A stretch of 64,000 nt of DNA from Verrucomicrobiia bacterium (GTDB lineage: Bacteria > Verrucomicrobiota > Verrucomicrobiia > JABWAM01), in the NCBI GenBank assembly GCA_028687435.1, contig JAQUAF010000016.1, forward strand, positions 1 through 64,000. The letters are read 5' to 3'. The translations under genes and the position numbers were made by a program. This document shows, piece after piece, positions 49,371 through 59,335 of this stretch. Position 1 is the stretch's first letter. Each line of letters begins with the position of its first letter. The notes below the pieces were generated by a model. That model was given only the letters and a program-made list of their open reading frames with translations. It did not search any database and was not told where the DNA came from.

Positions 49371-52049
49371 ATGACTTCTTTCTTTCAAAAATTTTTCGCG
49401 AATCCGCTGCAAAGATGGCTCCGGCTTGGTCCGGATCGGACCCCGATCCATCACGATCTGGCGGACGAATTGCCTTACATCGACCTCTGGCAACGCCACC
49501 TGATCGACAAATACGGCTGTGTTCACGGCTTTTACGAGGTGGATTCCCCTCCCGCCGATGTCGCTTCCACCGATCGGCTTGTCCGGTTGCAGGATCAACT
49601 GGTCCAGATCATGGACAAGATGCCGGATCGCATCGTGCAGCAGCAATTTCATTACACCACCAACGGGGATTACCGTCCGCTGCTTTTGGAGCACGCCCGT
49701 CATGAATGCCGCGATCCCCTGGCCGCCCATTTGCGCCAGCTCCGAACCCGGCGTCTTCTGAAGGAATGCGCCGCCCGGCGGCTGGTGAGGGCCTCCACCA
49801 TGATGGTTCTTTCCTGCGCCCCCCAGACGGCGACCGATGCCGCCTCCCCGTTGACTCGCGAATTCCGCCGCTTGGGGGATGCCCAGACCGCCCTGCAACC
49901 CCGAATTCTTCGCGAGGTCGAGTTCGATCAGGCCCTTGGCGCGCTGCATTCCGCCGAAAATGTCATCCGCGACGCCTTTGAACCCCTCGGCATCCGGTTC
50001 AGGCCTCTGGCCTCGGAGGAGATCGCCTCTTACTTTCATCGTTTGTTCAATCCGGATCTCGCCATCGAACAAGGTTTGCCGCTCCCCTACGATTACGACA
50101 CCACCCCTTTTCTGGACGCCTGGTTGATCAACGAAATCCGTCTTCATCCCGACTCCATGCAATGGGGCGGTTATCATCATGCCGTTGTTTCCCTTTTCCA
50201 AAAGCCCCATTCCTGCACGGCGCGAACCCGTCTCATCGACCGTCTTACCCGCGCGCTTCCATTTCATGATCTCCGTGTCAGCCTTTCCATCAGGCGATTG
50301 GACAAGGATGCCGTCCTTGACCAACTGAAACGCAAACGCGCCCAGACACACGGACGCCGTCTGGAGGGCATCAATCCCCTGTTGGACCGCATTGATCCCC
50401 TGTCGAACAAGGACAGGACGGGGCAGGGACAGCAGATGGATATTGAAGCCAATGATGAGATTGAGGAGATCAACAACATTCTCTCCGATCTCAGGGCTGG
50501 CAGGGATCTGTTTGTTCAAGCCCAACTGACCGTTCACTTGTGGCATCGCGATCCGGAAGTTTTGAACCGCCGGCGCGAAATCCTGCTGGCGCGGATGGCC
50601 GACATGAACAAGGCCCGCGCCTACTGGGACCGCAGCAGCACGCTGCCGGTGATGGTCAGTTCGCTGCCCGGCGTTTACCGTCCCATGGAACGCCCGTTGA
50701 AGATGTTCGGACGCATGGCCGCCAGCCTGATTCCCTTGCATCGCGGGTTTGAAGGCGGCCAGCCTCCCGTCTGCATCCTGCGCAACAGCACGGGCGGCCT
50801 GGCGGCGCTCGACCTTTTTTCCACGCGCAACACCGATGCGCCCCTGGCCATCATTTCCGGCGCCATGGGCAGCGGCAAATCCACCCTTGCCAATCAGTTG
50901 TTGCTGCAACACCTCGTCAATGACCCGCTGCTGATCATTTTGGATGTCGGAGGCAGTTACGATCCCCTGGTGCAACTGTTGCGGGGGCGCACCCTTCGTT
51001 TCGACGAAAAGGAACCTTGCGCATTCAATCCGTTGCAGCTTTACGCCACCATCCGCCAGGGAGTCCTGGCCGAACCCGACGCGCTGGCCCGCCAGCGTTT
51101 GATGGCCAATCTTGAAGCCATGCTGTCCAAGCCGGACGATCCCGGCGGCAGCCTGAGCGATTCCCAGCGCAACAGTCTCAGCACCGCCATTGTGAAAACC
51201 TTTGCGGAGGTTGCCCGCCGGAAACTGCCCGCGGCCCGGCTGACGCACCTGCTCGAGTCTCTTGTGAAACTGGCCGATCCGGCTTCGCTCAATCTGGCGG
51301 ACCGGCTCAGGCTTTACGTCCAGGGCGGCGAGTATGGAGCGTGGTTTGACGCTCCGACGCAGCTTGGCGTCCGCGGCGATGATCGTGTGCTTTATTTCGA
51401 CCTGAAAGGCATTCGCCAGCATCCCGCATTGTTGCGCGCCCTGATTCCGCTGGTGGTGAATCTCATTTACGATTTGTTGATGGCCGACCGGAGCCGCCGC
51501 AAGATTCTGCTGGCGGATGAAATGTGGCAGCATATCGCCAATCCCCGGCTCATGGATTTCATTGTCGAGATCGGCAAAACCATTCGCAAGGAGAACGCCG
51601 CCTTTATTGGTTCCACCCAGAGCCTGGCGGACATCACGGCGATTCCCGCGGTTGCCAACGCCCTTGTTCAAAACACCGAGACATGGTTTTTGTTCGATCA
51701 GGGAACCCTGTCTTTCCAGAAACAAGCCGCCGAATTGCTTTCCCTGACTGACGGCGAAACCGGCATTTTGCAATCCCTGCAACGCCGGCAAACGGCGGAT
51801 GACGTCGGAAATCCCGAAACGTGGCGCGAATGCCTGATGGTTCAGGGACGCGGCAAATCGCGCAATTCCGGACGCGTGCGGGTGCAACTGATGCCCGAGG
51901 AATACTGGCTCTCCACAACCAAACCGGACGAATACACCCTGCGCCGGCAGGTGGTGGACCAGTTCAAAGGTGATGTCCTGCGCGCCCTCGATCATCTCGC
52001 CCAACAACACCCGTCCGGTCTCCGGGATCAAAACAAGGCGGTTTCATGA
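49371..52049 (+). CDS. VirB4/TraC-family conjugative-type ATPase
   Basis: Walker A APLAIISGAMGSGKSTLANQLLLQHL, Walker B RKILLADEMWQHIANPRLMDFIVEIGKTIRKENAAFIGSTQSLADI. Confidence 0.87.
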   Translation: MTSFFQKFFANPLQRWLRLGPDRTPIHHDLADELPYIDLWQRHLIDKYGCVHGFYEVDSPPADVASTDRLVRLQDQLVQIMDKMPDRIVQQQFHYTTNGDYRPLLLEHARHECRDPLAAHLRQLRTRRLLKECAARRLVRASTMMVLSCAPQTATDAASPLTREFRRLGDAQTALQPRILREVEFDQALGALHSAENVIRDAFEPLGIRFRPLASEEIASYFHRLFNPDLAIEQGLPLPYDYDTTPFLDAWLINEIRLHPDSMQWGGYHHAVVSLFQKPHSCTARTRLIDRLTRALPFHDLRVSLSIRRLDKDAVLDQLKRKRAQTHGRRLEGINPLLDRIDPLSNKDRTGQGQQMDIEANDEIEEINNILSDLRAGRDLFVQAQLTVHLWHRDPEVLNRRREILLARMADMNKARAYWDRSSTLPVMVSSLPGVYRPMERPLKMFGRMAASLIPLHRGFEGGQPPVCILRNSTGGLAALDLFSTRNTDAPLAIISGAMGSGKSTLANQLLLQHLVNDPLLIILDVGGSYDPLVQLLRGRTLRFDEKEPCAFNPLQLYATIRQGVLAEPDALARQRLMANLEAMLSKPDDPGGSLSDSQRNSLSTAIVKTFAEVARRKLPAARLTHLLESLVKLADPASLNLADRLRLYVQGGEYGAWFDAPTQLGVRGDDRVLYFDLKGIRQHPALLRALIPLVVNLIYDLLMADRSRRKILLADEMWQHIANPRLMDFIVEIGKTIRKENAAFIGSTQSLADITAIPAVANALVQNTETWFLFDQGTLSFQKQAAELLSLTDGETGILQSLQRRQTADDVGNPETWRECLMVQGRGKSRNSGRVRVQLMPEEYWLSTTKPDEYTLRRQVVDQFKGDVLRALDHLAQQHPSGLRDQNKAVS

Positions 52050-54637
52050 AAACAATTTTCTTGTTGGCCATTCATTTGTTCGTCTCCTCCCTTTATTCCC
52101 AACCGCCAACGGTCACTGCGAAGCAATTGGATGAATTGGACCGGGCGCCCAGTCTGACCCATGCCCTTGGATATGACCGCATCCTCAAATGGCTTTTTCT
52201 TGCCGGTCAGCCGGGCAACGGACGCCTGAGGATCGAATTATTGGATCAAGCCATTCGCAAGGGAATTGCGGATCGTTCCGCCCTGCCCTTGATCCGCGCC
52301 GATTTGCTGCGCGGGGATGACGAACTGCGGGATGCGATCATCCGGTTGCTTCTTCATGCCAATCATTCCCCAGCCGATGCCCGGACTTTTCTGGATGCAT
52401 GCGCAACCGGCCGGGGGGAAACCCTGTTGAGACCTTTTCTTGACCTTGCCGCCGGCGATCCTTCCGCGATGAATATTTTGAGGGGTTTTTTCCTCAAGAC
52501 ACCCGAAGAATGGCCCGATCTTGTCGCCGGGTTGGATGCGGCGTTGGCGGGCGGAACAAATCTTTCCGCGTCCATCTGGCGGCAGACCCTTGCCCGCGCA
52601 TCGGGGTTGGATGAGAAAGAGTCCGTTGATTTGTGGAACAGAGCTGTTCAAGGCGGTGCGGAGGCGCGCGGACGCATGCTCCAGGCTTTCCGGATGCACT
52701 GGATGGATTATTATCCGCTGGCCCGTCTTTTGCGCGAAACGACTGTGTCAGAGCCCGGCTGGCACCGGCGGGTTTGGCGCGATTTGATGAAGAAGGTGGC
52801 TGACGATCCGGAACTGCTTTGCGAATACGGAACGAGATTGCAACAGGCGGCGCCTTTGCACGGGGAAATCCGATCCCTGCTGGAGGAAACCGTGCGCCGG
52901 GCCGGGGCGGAAATTGCCGCCGGTTGCGAGGCGGGCGCTGTCATTCCGGACAGCCGTCATGCCTGGCTTTGCCGCCAGATCAATCCTTTCCGTGAACGTT
53001 ACGCATCGGCGGAACGCCGCCGGGAACAGTTCCGAACGGCGTTGACGCGTCTGGTTCATGAATCCACTGACTGGGCCGATGCCATTCTCTGGCATCTGAC
53101 ACGCCCGGCTGAGGCGGCGGCGGCCGCCACCCGGCAGGCCATCCGGTCCGGTCTGGCGGACGATATTGCCGCCGCGCGGCTGGCCGCCGGTGAATATCCC
53201 CTGTTCAGCGCCGAATTTCAGGAAAAACTTGAAGCTCTTGGCCCCTATGATCCGGGAATCACCGCCGGGGCTTTTCGCAAGGCGTGGAACAACGGTTCAT
53301 TGGAAAGAAGATCCATTTTGAAATATGCCTCCGCCGCCGGACATTTGTTGGCCAGCCAGGATGAAGCGTGGAGCGAGGCTTTCAAATCGCAAACCGAAGA
53401 CGCCGAGCGATTGTTGCGCTCGCTGGCGGCCATTGCGATAAAAGGCGATCCGGACGCCGCCGCTGCATGGCTGCAAACCATGCTGGCCAACAATTCCCTG
53501 TTGCGGGACAACTTTTGTCTTTGGATGGATAAGAATCGGGGCTGTCAGGCCGGCGGATTGACCTCCTTGCATTGGCTTCGCCGATTGGATGCGCAACTTC
53601 AACAGGGTTTGTGGATCAATCAGTCCGGCGTATCGCAGTTTAAAACGCATTTTGCCGCCTATGCGCAAACAGAAGAGGGATGGAAATGGGTCCGGCTTCA
53701 TCTGGCCATCGAATCGTTTGCCTTTCCAAACATCCTGCGCCGCCAATTGGTTCAAACGCTGGCCGGCGATCCGAAAAGGCTTTGGAGAATTTACGACATA
53801 ACGGTTTCCATGCCGGCAACTGCGGGAACAGCTTGGACGCCGTCTTTTTGCCGGCTGGCTCTGGCCCATCAGCTTCCCTTGTGGTTGTTGCGCGAAGTCA
53901 GCCGCCGGAATCCCGCTGCTGCGCATGCGGCAGGCCTTTTATGGGATGCCTTGCTTGAACCCGGTTCATCCGTGCTGGAAACACTTCGCCAAAGCGTCAT
54001 TCTCCATGCGGCGCCCAGCGATCTGCGGCATCTTCATGCGCTGGCCCTGGATTTTGCCTGCCATGCCCCAGCCGGGTGGAACATCTGGAAACCGCTCGCG
54101 CAGCAGGCGTTTCCCGATTGGAAACAAAAAACCGATGAACAGTTGAGGATGCTGTCCTCCTCGCTGATTGAAAAGGGAGGTCTGACAGGCGATCTTTTGC
54201 AAAAAGTTCTTCAGGACCAAACCCTCGCCGAATCCTGGCGGCGGGGAATTTTGCGCGCGGTCAAGTTTCAGGACAATGCCTATGTCCTGGCCGACATCCT
54301 TTTGCGGCGCGCCGATTTGAGGGCGGAGTGGGCAAAGATCGCGCAACAGACGCTGGATCGGGAGCCCTGCCTGATGCGGCAGATGGTTGAATCCCTGGCC
54401 AGACAACGCGCCGGCGAATCAGGCGCCAGGGCGGCTGTCGAACGCCTGCGCTGCGGCATGGCCGGGCAAATCGTCCATGACCGGATTTTTTTCGAACAAA
54501 TTCTCGCCGACCGGCAGGCCGGCTTCAGGCAGGAAGCCGCACGGCAGGCGGAACTCATCCTCGGCAAAAGGGTTGTTGCCGGCTGGGTGAACTCACAATC
54601 CAACCCTCAACAAACAAAGAAAAAGGAATCATCATGA
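52046..54637 (+). CDS. Large exported alpha-helical protein of unknown function
   Basis: Signal peptide MKTIFLLAIHLFVSSLYSQ; predominantly helical composition; ATGA overlaps with both neighbours. Confidence 0.75.
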   Translation: MKTIFLLAIHLFVSSLYSQPPTVTAKQLDELDRAPSLTHALGYDRILKWLFLAGQPGNGRLRIELLDQAIRKGIADRSALPLIRADLLRGDDELRDAIIRLLLHANHSPADARTFLDACATGRGETLLRPFLDLAAGDPSAMNILRGFFLKTPEEWPDLVAGLDAALAGGTNLSASIWRQTLARASGLDEKESVDLWNRAVQGGAEARGRMLQAFRMHWMDYYPLARLLRETTVSEPGWHRRVWRDLMKKVADDPELLCEYGTRLQQAAPLHGEIRSLLEETVRRAGAEIAAGCEAGAVIPDSRHAWLCRQINPFRERYASAERRREQFRTALTRLVHESTDWADAILWHLTRPAEAAAAATRQAIRSGLADDIAAARLAAGEYPLFSAEFQEKLEALGPYDPGITAGAFRKAWNNGSLERRSILKYASAAGHLLASQDEAWSEAFKSQTEDAERLLRSLAAIAIKGDPDAAAAWLQTMLANNSLLRDNFCLWMDKNRGCQAGGLTSLHWLRRLDAQLQQGLWINQSGVSQFKTHFAAYAQTEEGWKWVRLHLAIESFAFPNILRRQLVQTLAGDPKRLWRIYDITVSMPATAGTAWTPSFCRLALAHQLPLWLLREVSRRNPAAAHAAGLLWDALLEPGSSVLETLRQSVILHAAPSDLRHLHALALDFACHAPAGWNIWKPLAQQAFPDWKQKTDEQLRMLSSSLIEKGGLTGDLLQKVLQDQTLAESWRRGILRAVKFQDNAYVLADILLRRADLRAEWAKIAQQTLDREPCLMRQMVESLARQRAGESGARAAVERLRCGMAGQIVHDRIFFEQILADRQAGFRQEAARQAELILGKRVVAGWVNSQSNPQQTKKKESS

Positions 54638-55263
54638 ACACCAGACAAATCCTCATCACCATGCTCGGCGCCACGCTCAGCCTCGGCTCGCTTTGCGCCA
54701 AGGACATCACCCTGCGCGCGACCGTCATCGAACGGGAACTCGCTAGGCCGGAGGAGGCGGAGAAATTGAAGGCCGATGGCGGCGCGTTGTCCTCGTCAAA
54801 GGCGCAGCAACTGATCGAAGCGGGCAAAAGCCTGCAAGCGGTGGTGAAGCAGAAGAACGTCCAGCTTGATTACGGCAAATCCGTCAGCGTTGCCGGAGCC
54901 AAGACCACCCGGTGCGAGTACACAAGCCAGGTGGATGACAAGACCCTGCAACCGAAAAAGAAGGGGAAAAAGGCGCTCGGTTTTTCCGCGCGAATCACCC
55001 CACGCGCCTGCGGTGACGGCGTCTGGCTGTCCGCGGATGCCAGGGATACCCGGATTTCCGGTTTCAAGAACCTGAAAACGGGCGACGGAAAACAAGTGGA
55101 AATCCCGACGTTTGTCCAGCAGTCGGCCACCGGCGCCGGAGCGGTTCTTCCTGCGGACGGATCAAGCAGTTATGTCCTTCCCATGCTGAGTTCCTTCTGC
55201 GATCCCGAATCGAAGAAGATCAAGTATGTGCAGACCATCCTGGTGCTGGACATCATGAAATGA
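54634..55263 (+). CDS. Exported protein of unknown function
   Basis: Signal peptide MNTRQILITMLGATLSLGSLCAKD; ATGA overlap with upstream gene. Confidence 0.75.
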   Translation: MNTRQILITMLGATLSLGSLCAKDITLRATVIERELARPEEAEKLKADGGALSSSKAQQLIEAGKSLQAVVKQKNVQLDYGKSVSVAGAKTTRCEYTSQVDDKTLQPKKKGKKALGFSARITPRACGDGVWLSADARDTRISGFKNLKTGDGKQVEIPTFVQQSATGAGAVLPADGSSSYVLPMLSSFCDPESKKIKYVQTILVLDIMK

Positions 55264-55324
55264 CAAGGAATCCCCACGATGGCGCGGGCGGATCACCGCC
55301 CGCGCCATCAACATCCGGTTTCCC

Positions 55325-55828
55325 ATGAAAATTTTTAACCCCATGTTTTTCCAACGGTTCGCCGCAGCCCTTTTATGCGGGGTGGCATTTCTTTTTTCCT
55401 CCTGCGCCCAGTCTTCGAAAACAGCCGCGTCCGACCATCCCACCCGGCAATTGGTCGACAACGCCGTGCGTTACGGCGCCATTGGAACAGCAGGAACGGC
55501 CGGATTTTTTGCCGGCAAGGAACTTGGCGGCGACAATGCCGCGGGCGCCGTTGGCGCGGCGGTGGGCGCGGGCGGCCTGTATGCGCTGGAGAAATTCACC
55601 GATCGCAAACAGCGGGATGAGTACGAACGGGGAATTGCCGCCGGCGCGGCCCAGGCCCGCGCGGAACAGCTTGAGGAACGGTGGACCAGGGAAGCCAGAT
55701 ACGGGCTGCCGCCCGATGGCGCATCCGCCCCGCCCCAGTTCAAATACCGGCGGGTGTACGTTCCCTCCCGTGTCATCAATGGTGTGAAGATGGAGGGGCA
55801 ATATCAAACCGTCGTCGTTTCGCCATGA
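55325..55828 (+). CDS. Glycine-rich (glycine-zipper-like) lipoprotein
   Basis: Lipobox FLFSSC; AVRYGAIGTAGTAGFFAGKELGGDNAAGAVGAAVGAGGLYAL segment. Confidence 0.75.
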   Translation: MKIFNPMFFQRFAAALLCGVAFLFSSCAQSSKTAASDHPTRQLVDNAVRYGAIGTAGTAGFFAGKELGGDNAAGAVGAAVGAGGLYALEKFTDRKQRDEYERGIAAGAAQARAEQLEERWTREARYGLPPDGASAPPQFKYRRVYVPSRVINGVKMEGQYQTVVVSP

Positions 55829-55854
55829 CAGGACTCGCTCTGAGCCGCGCAAAA

Positions 55855-56030
55855 TTAAATTAGGCCGCGCCCAAGGCCTGGCGGCTTGATGCTCGATCCG
55901 CCTTCGCTCTGCGAGCTTGCGTCTTCGCCAAAGCTTCGGCGGCACAAGCTGGCGGGACAAGTGCTCGACGCAGAAAACCAGCAAGGCGGCGCGGGTTGGG
56001 GAGCGTTGTTTTGCCTGATTTTGCGACTTT
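55855..56030. repeat. Intergenic repeat-like GC-rich segment
   Basis: GATCCGCCTTCGC..GCTTCGGCGGCACAAGCTGGCGGGACAAGT resembles the interior of the MITE-like element (GATCCGCCTTCCC..GCTTCGGCGAGACAAGCTGCCGACTTGT at about 35936-35982). Confidence 0.35.
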
Positions 56031-56163
56031 GAAATATTGAAACGAAGGGATTCGTTTCAGGCGGACTGGAGAAAGAGCTTGAATAAAATAGCGCAACAAA
56101 AGAAGGTTTGCCGATGCGCGAAAATAAAACAACTGCCACATTGAAGGGGGGTGGCTTTGGGGA

Positions 56164-57213
56164 GTGGAAACGATGAAAGGGAAGTATTCTTTGGCTGTTT
56201 CTGTGGGGTCGTTTTTGTTTTGCTGGGGATTGTTTTTGATGTGGGGGATGCATCAGGCGCGGGAACGCGCCCAAGGACATTACCTGCGATGTCAAGCAGG
56301 GGTGAGGGATCCCCATTTTTATCCCGGCTGGCTGTTGGCGCATGCGCGCCAGGAACGGCCGAACGTGCCCAAAATCGTGTTTTTGGGCGATTCAACGGTC
56401 TATGGCACTTCATCCTCGGCGGCCGGCAAAACGGTGACCGGCGCTTTTGGCAAGAGGTTTGCCCCGGCGCAAGCGCAGATTTTTTCTTTTTCGATCATCA
56501 ACATTGGACCCAAGGCTTTTGACCGGATCATCAACAACTACGTGACGCCTCGGGATTATGTGATCATTCAACTTTTGCCCACCGACAGCTCGCTGCAGGT
56601 CGATTCTCACCTGCAATCAATCAAATCCCGAAACATGGCGCAAGGCTGGATGATTCCTTTTTGGGTGTGTCGCGATGAAATCAACACCCTGTATGGACGG
56701 CCTGTTTCCTTGTTCATTTTTGATGTTTTTGAACGCGTCAAACAGATGTTGCGGCAAAAAACCTTTTTTCCCTTGCCGGACAATGAGCAGTGGAGGCCTT
56801 TCACCGTCGGAAAACTGGCGCATGATGAGGCATATCTGAGGGGATGGGCCCAAAAGATCAGCACCCCCCTGGAAAAGAAATCGCTGCAAATTGTCAGGGA
56901 ATTATTGTCCAATCCCCATCTTGATCCAAAAAAAACAATGGTTTATTTTACTCCCATTAATCCGGCTTTATGGCGGCCGGAAGATCTTCAGCCGGAAGGC
57001 GGTTTCTATCGGAGTTTGACGGCGTTGGAGCGGGTTGTCCGGGAGGCGGGCGTCGTCTGTTTTGATTACAATCGTCTCCCCCCGCCATTCACCGTCGATC
57101 TGTTTCACGACTATTCCCATCTCACCGACGATGGCAGCATAATGCTGGGTGAGCGTTTAGGCATGGATTGGCAGCATGCCTTTCAATCGTCCATCGCAAA
57201 AGTCACTCCCTGA
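56164..57213 (+). CDS. SGNH/GDSL-like membrane-anchored protein (MBOAT partner)
   Basis: N-terminal TM; KIVFLGDSTVYGTSSSAAGKT; C-terminal DLFHDYSHLTDDGS (Asp/His block). Confidence 0.7.
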   Translation: METMKGKYSLAVSVGSFLFCWGLFLMWGMHQARERAQGHYLRCQAGVRDPHFYPGWLLAHARQERPNVPKIVFLGDSTVYGTSSSAAGKTVTGAFGKRFAPAQAQIFSFSIINIGPKAFDRIINNYVTPRDYVIIQLLPTDSSLQVDSHLQSIKSRNMAQGWMIPFWVCRDEINTLYGRPVSLFIFDVFERVKQMLRQKTFFPLPDNEQWRPFTVGKLAHDEAYLRGWAQKISTPLEKKSLQIVRELLSNPHLDPKKTMVYFTPINPALWRPEDLQPEGGFYRSLTALERVVREAGVVCFDYNRLPPPFTVDLFHDYSHLTDDGSIMLGERLGMDWQHAFQSSIAKVTP

Positions 57214-57216
57214 CCC

Positions 57217-58386
57217 ATGCTTTTTGCCAGTTTCAGTTTTGTTCTTATTCTTGCCGTTGCGGTGCCGCTGTTCTATTGGATCCGGCCCGAGCGGCGGTAT
57301 GCGGTGATTATTGTCTCCGGCGTGTTTTTTTATGCGTGGAACGCCACTTGGTGGGTGCTCCTGTTTTTTTCCGAATTGCTGATCAGCCGTTTTTATTGCC
57401 GGGGGGCGCGCGCCTGTTGGATCGGCATCGTGCAGGCCATGCTCGTGCTGGGGATTTTCAAATACGGCAGTTTTGTTGAGAATAATGTGAGAGCCGTCCT
57501 GGGCCTTGATCCCGGCCGCACGCTGCCGGTGTTGGCCGTGTTGCCCCTGGCCGTTTCCTTTTTCACCTTTGAATTCGTCCATTTTGCCAGCGACTTTTAC
57601 CGGGAAAAAATAACCGAGCGCAATTTCACCAAATATGCCGCTTTTATTTTCTTCTTTCCAACCTTGGTTGCAGGCCCAATCAAACGCTACCAGGATTTTA
57701 TTCCCAAAGTGGAGGCGGCTGTCCTTGATTGGGAAGGCATCTCTTGCGGCATCACGCGCATTTTCTGGGGATTCTTTAAAAAATTTGCAATTGCGGATGC
57801 CATGGTGGAATGGACCAAATTTCTCGTGCCGGAACATATTCCCTCCCTTACCGGGATTTGGCTGTGGCAGGGGGTGTTTGCCTACGGATTGCGCATATAC
57901 TTTGATTTCAGCGGCTATGCCGACATTGCCATTGGAGCTTCATTGCTCTTTGGCATCACGGTGCCGGAAAATTTTAGCAATCCCTATTTTGCCTCCAATA
58001 TTTCCGATTTCTGGAAACGGTGGCATATTTCCCTTTATCGGTGGCTCGTGGATTACATTTTCATCCCTTTGGGCGGCAGCCGTTGCGGCCGATGGAGGGT
58101 GTGCCTGAACATCATGGCCGTCACGGGTTTCAGCGGATTTTGGCACGGCGCTTCGTGGAATTTTTTAATATGGGGATGGTTCCATGGCATTATGCTGTGC
58201 ATTTTCCATTGGTACAGCCATTGGCGGGGAGAACAGACGGAAGAGCCGCCGTCCTGGTGGTCCTATTCAAAACGCATCGGCGCAATTCTTTTTACCTACA
58301 TTCTGGTGAATTTTGGCTGGACGTTTTTCATCATGGACTTTCATTCCCTGGGCATCGCCTTGCCCAAGATGTTTTTTCTCAAATGA
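57217..58386 (+). CDS. MBOAT family O-acyltransferase (AlgI-like)
   Basis: FFFPTLVAGPIKRYQDF; SGYADIAIGASLLFGITVPENFSNPYFASNISDFWKRWHISLYRWLVDYIFIPLGGSR; TGFSGFWHGASWNFLIWGWFHG. Confidence 0.95.
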   Translation: MLFASFSFVLILAVAVPLFYWIRPERRYAVIIVSGVFFYAWNATWWVLLFFSELLISRFYCRGARACWIGIVQAMLVLGIFKYGSFVENNVRAVLGLDPGRTLPVLAVLPLAVSFFTFEFVHFASDFYREKITERNFTKYAAFIFFFPTLVAGPIKRYQDFIPKVEAAVLDWEGISCGITRIFWGFFKKFAIADAMVEWTKFLVPEHIPSLTGIWLWQGVFAYGLRIYFDFSGYADIAIGASLLFGITVPENFSNPYFASNISDFWKRWHISLYRWLVDYIFIPLGGSRCGRWRVCLNIMAVTGFSGFWHGASWNFLIWGWFHGIMLCIFHWYSHWRGEQTEEPPSWWSYSKRIGAILFTYILVNFGWTFFIMDFHSLGIALPKMFFLK

Positions 58387-58499
58387 ATGCCTCGCCTCTT
58401 CTCAAAGCCATCGGCATCGGTGTGCTCTGGTTTTTTCTCAGCGCCACGGCCTGGATCTGCTGCAACAGCGACTTGGAGTTTATTTATATCAATTTTTGA
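58383..58499 (+). CDS. Small 38-aa membrane protein downstream of MBOAT
   Basis: MNASPLLKAIGIGVLWFFLSATAWICCNSDLEFIYINF; ATGA overlap with the MBOAT stop; one TM. Confidence 0.5.
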   Translation: MNASPLLKAIGIGVLWFFLSATAWICCNSDLEFIYINF

Positions 58500-58624
58500 G
58501 GCGTTTGCAAAGCCACAAGGCGTTGCGTTTCAGTGAAAAACAGACGCGCAACCCCCTGGCGGCGATTGCTTCGGCCAAAGTTATTCATTGCGGCGCATGG
58601 GATGGTTTTGCGGGCGCCCTTTGA

Positions 58625-59335
58625 TCAAGATTTAATCATGCCGTCGTGCAGTTCGTTGGCCCGCTGATAGCTTGCCGGCGAACCGATATCCACCAGCAAA
58701 TCCGCGCTTTCCCATCCCAACAGGCGCGGAAGCAGGCGGGGGATGAAGTCGCGGGCGATGTCGGCGGGGGCGGCGGGCGGCAAGAGAGCCAGCGATTCCC
58801 GCGAAAAAACATAAATGCCGGAATTGGCCAGGTTGGAAACCGGGGCGGCGGGTTTTTCCTCAAAAGCCGTCACCCAGCCGCGGGCATCCAGGGTGGCGAT
58901 GCCGCATTCCTTGGGGCGGGCGGTGCGATGGAGAAGCATGGTCCCCAAAGGATGTTCGCCATGGTGTTGTTCATGACAGCGGATCAGTTCGGCGGCATTG
59001 AACAGGGTCCAGTTGTCCGCATAACACACCAGGAAGGATTCATCGTTTTCCACGAATGAACGGTTTGCCCGCAACGTTCCGGCGCTGCCCAGCAACACCG
59101 GCTCGTAAGCGGTGTGGACGCGCATGTTTCCCCGCCAGCTTTTCACAAAGGCATCAACCTGCTGGCTCAGATAATGGGTGTTCAAAAGAACATCTTTCAC
59201 CCCGGCCCGTTGCAGGGAGTCAAACCAGTGCCCCAAAAGCGGTTTCCCGCCAATGGGCAGCAGACACTTTGGAGTGTCCAAGGTCAAAGGACGGAGCCGG
59301 ACTCCCAGCCCCGCCGCCAGAAGGAAGGCTTTCAT
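58625..59335 (-). CDS. Sugar nucleotidyltransferase (HddC/mannose-1-P guanylyltransferase-like)
   Basis: MKAFLLAAGLGVRLRPLTLDTPKCLLPIGGKPLLGHWFDSL. Track ORF starts at 59473. Confidence 0.9.
   Translation of the reverse strand: MKAFLLAAGLGVRLRPLTLDTPKCLLPIGGKPLLGHWFDSLQRAGVKDVLLNTHYLSQQVDAFVKSWRGNMRVHTAYEPVLLGSAGTLRANRSFVENDESFLVCYADNWTLFNAAELIRCHEQHHGEHPLGTMLLHRTARPKECGIATLDARGWVTAFEEKPAAPVSNLANSGIYVFSRESLALLPPAAPADIARDFIPRLLPRLLGWESADLLVDIGSPASYQRANELHDGMIKS

Noticed and set aside
49284-52031. 915-aa - strand ORF
   Set aside because: Antisense to the VirB4-like ATPase, which has clear Walker motifs; the shadow protein has no recognisable domain.
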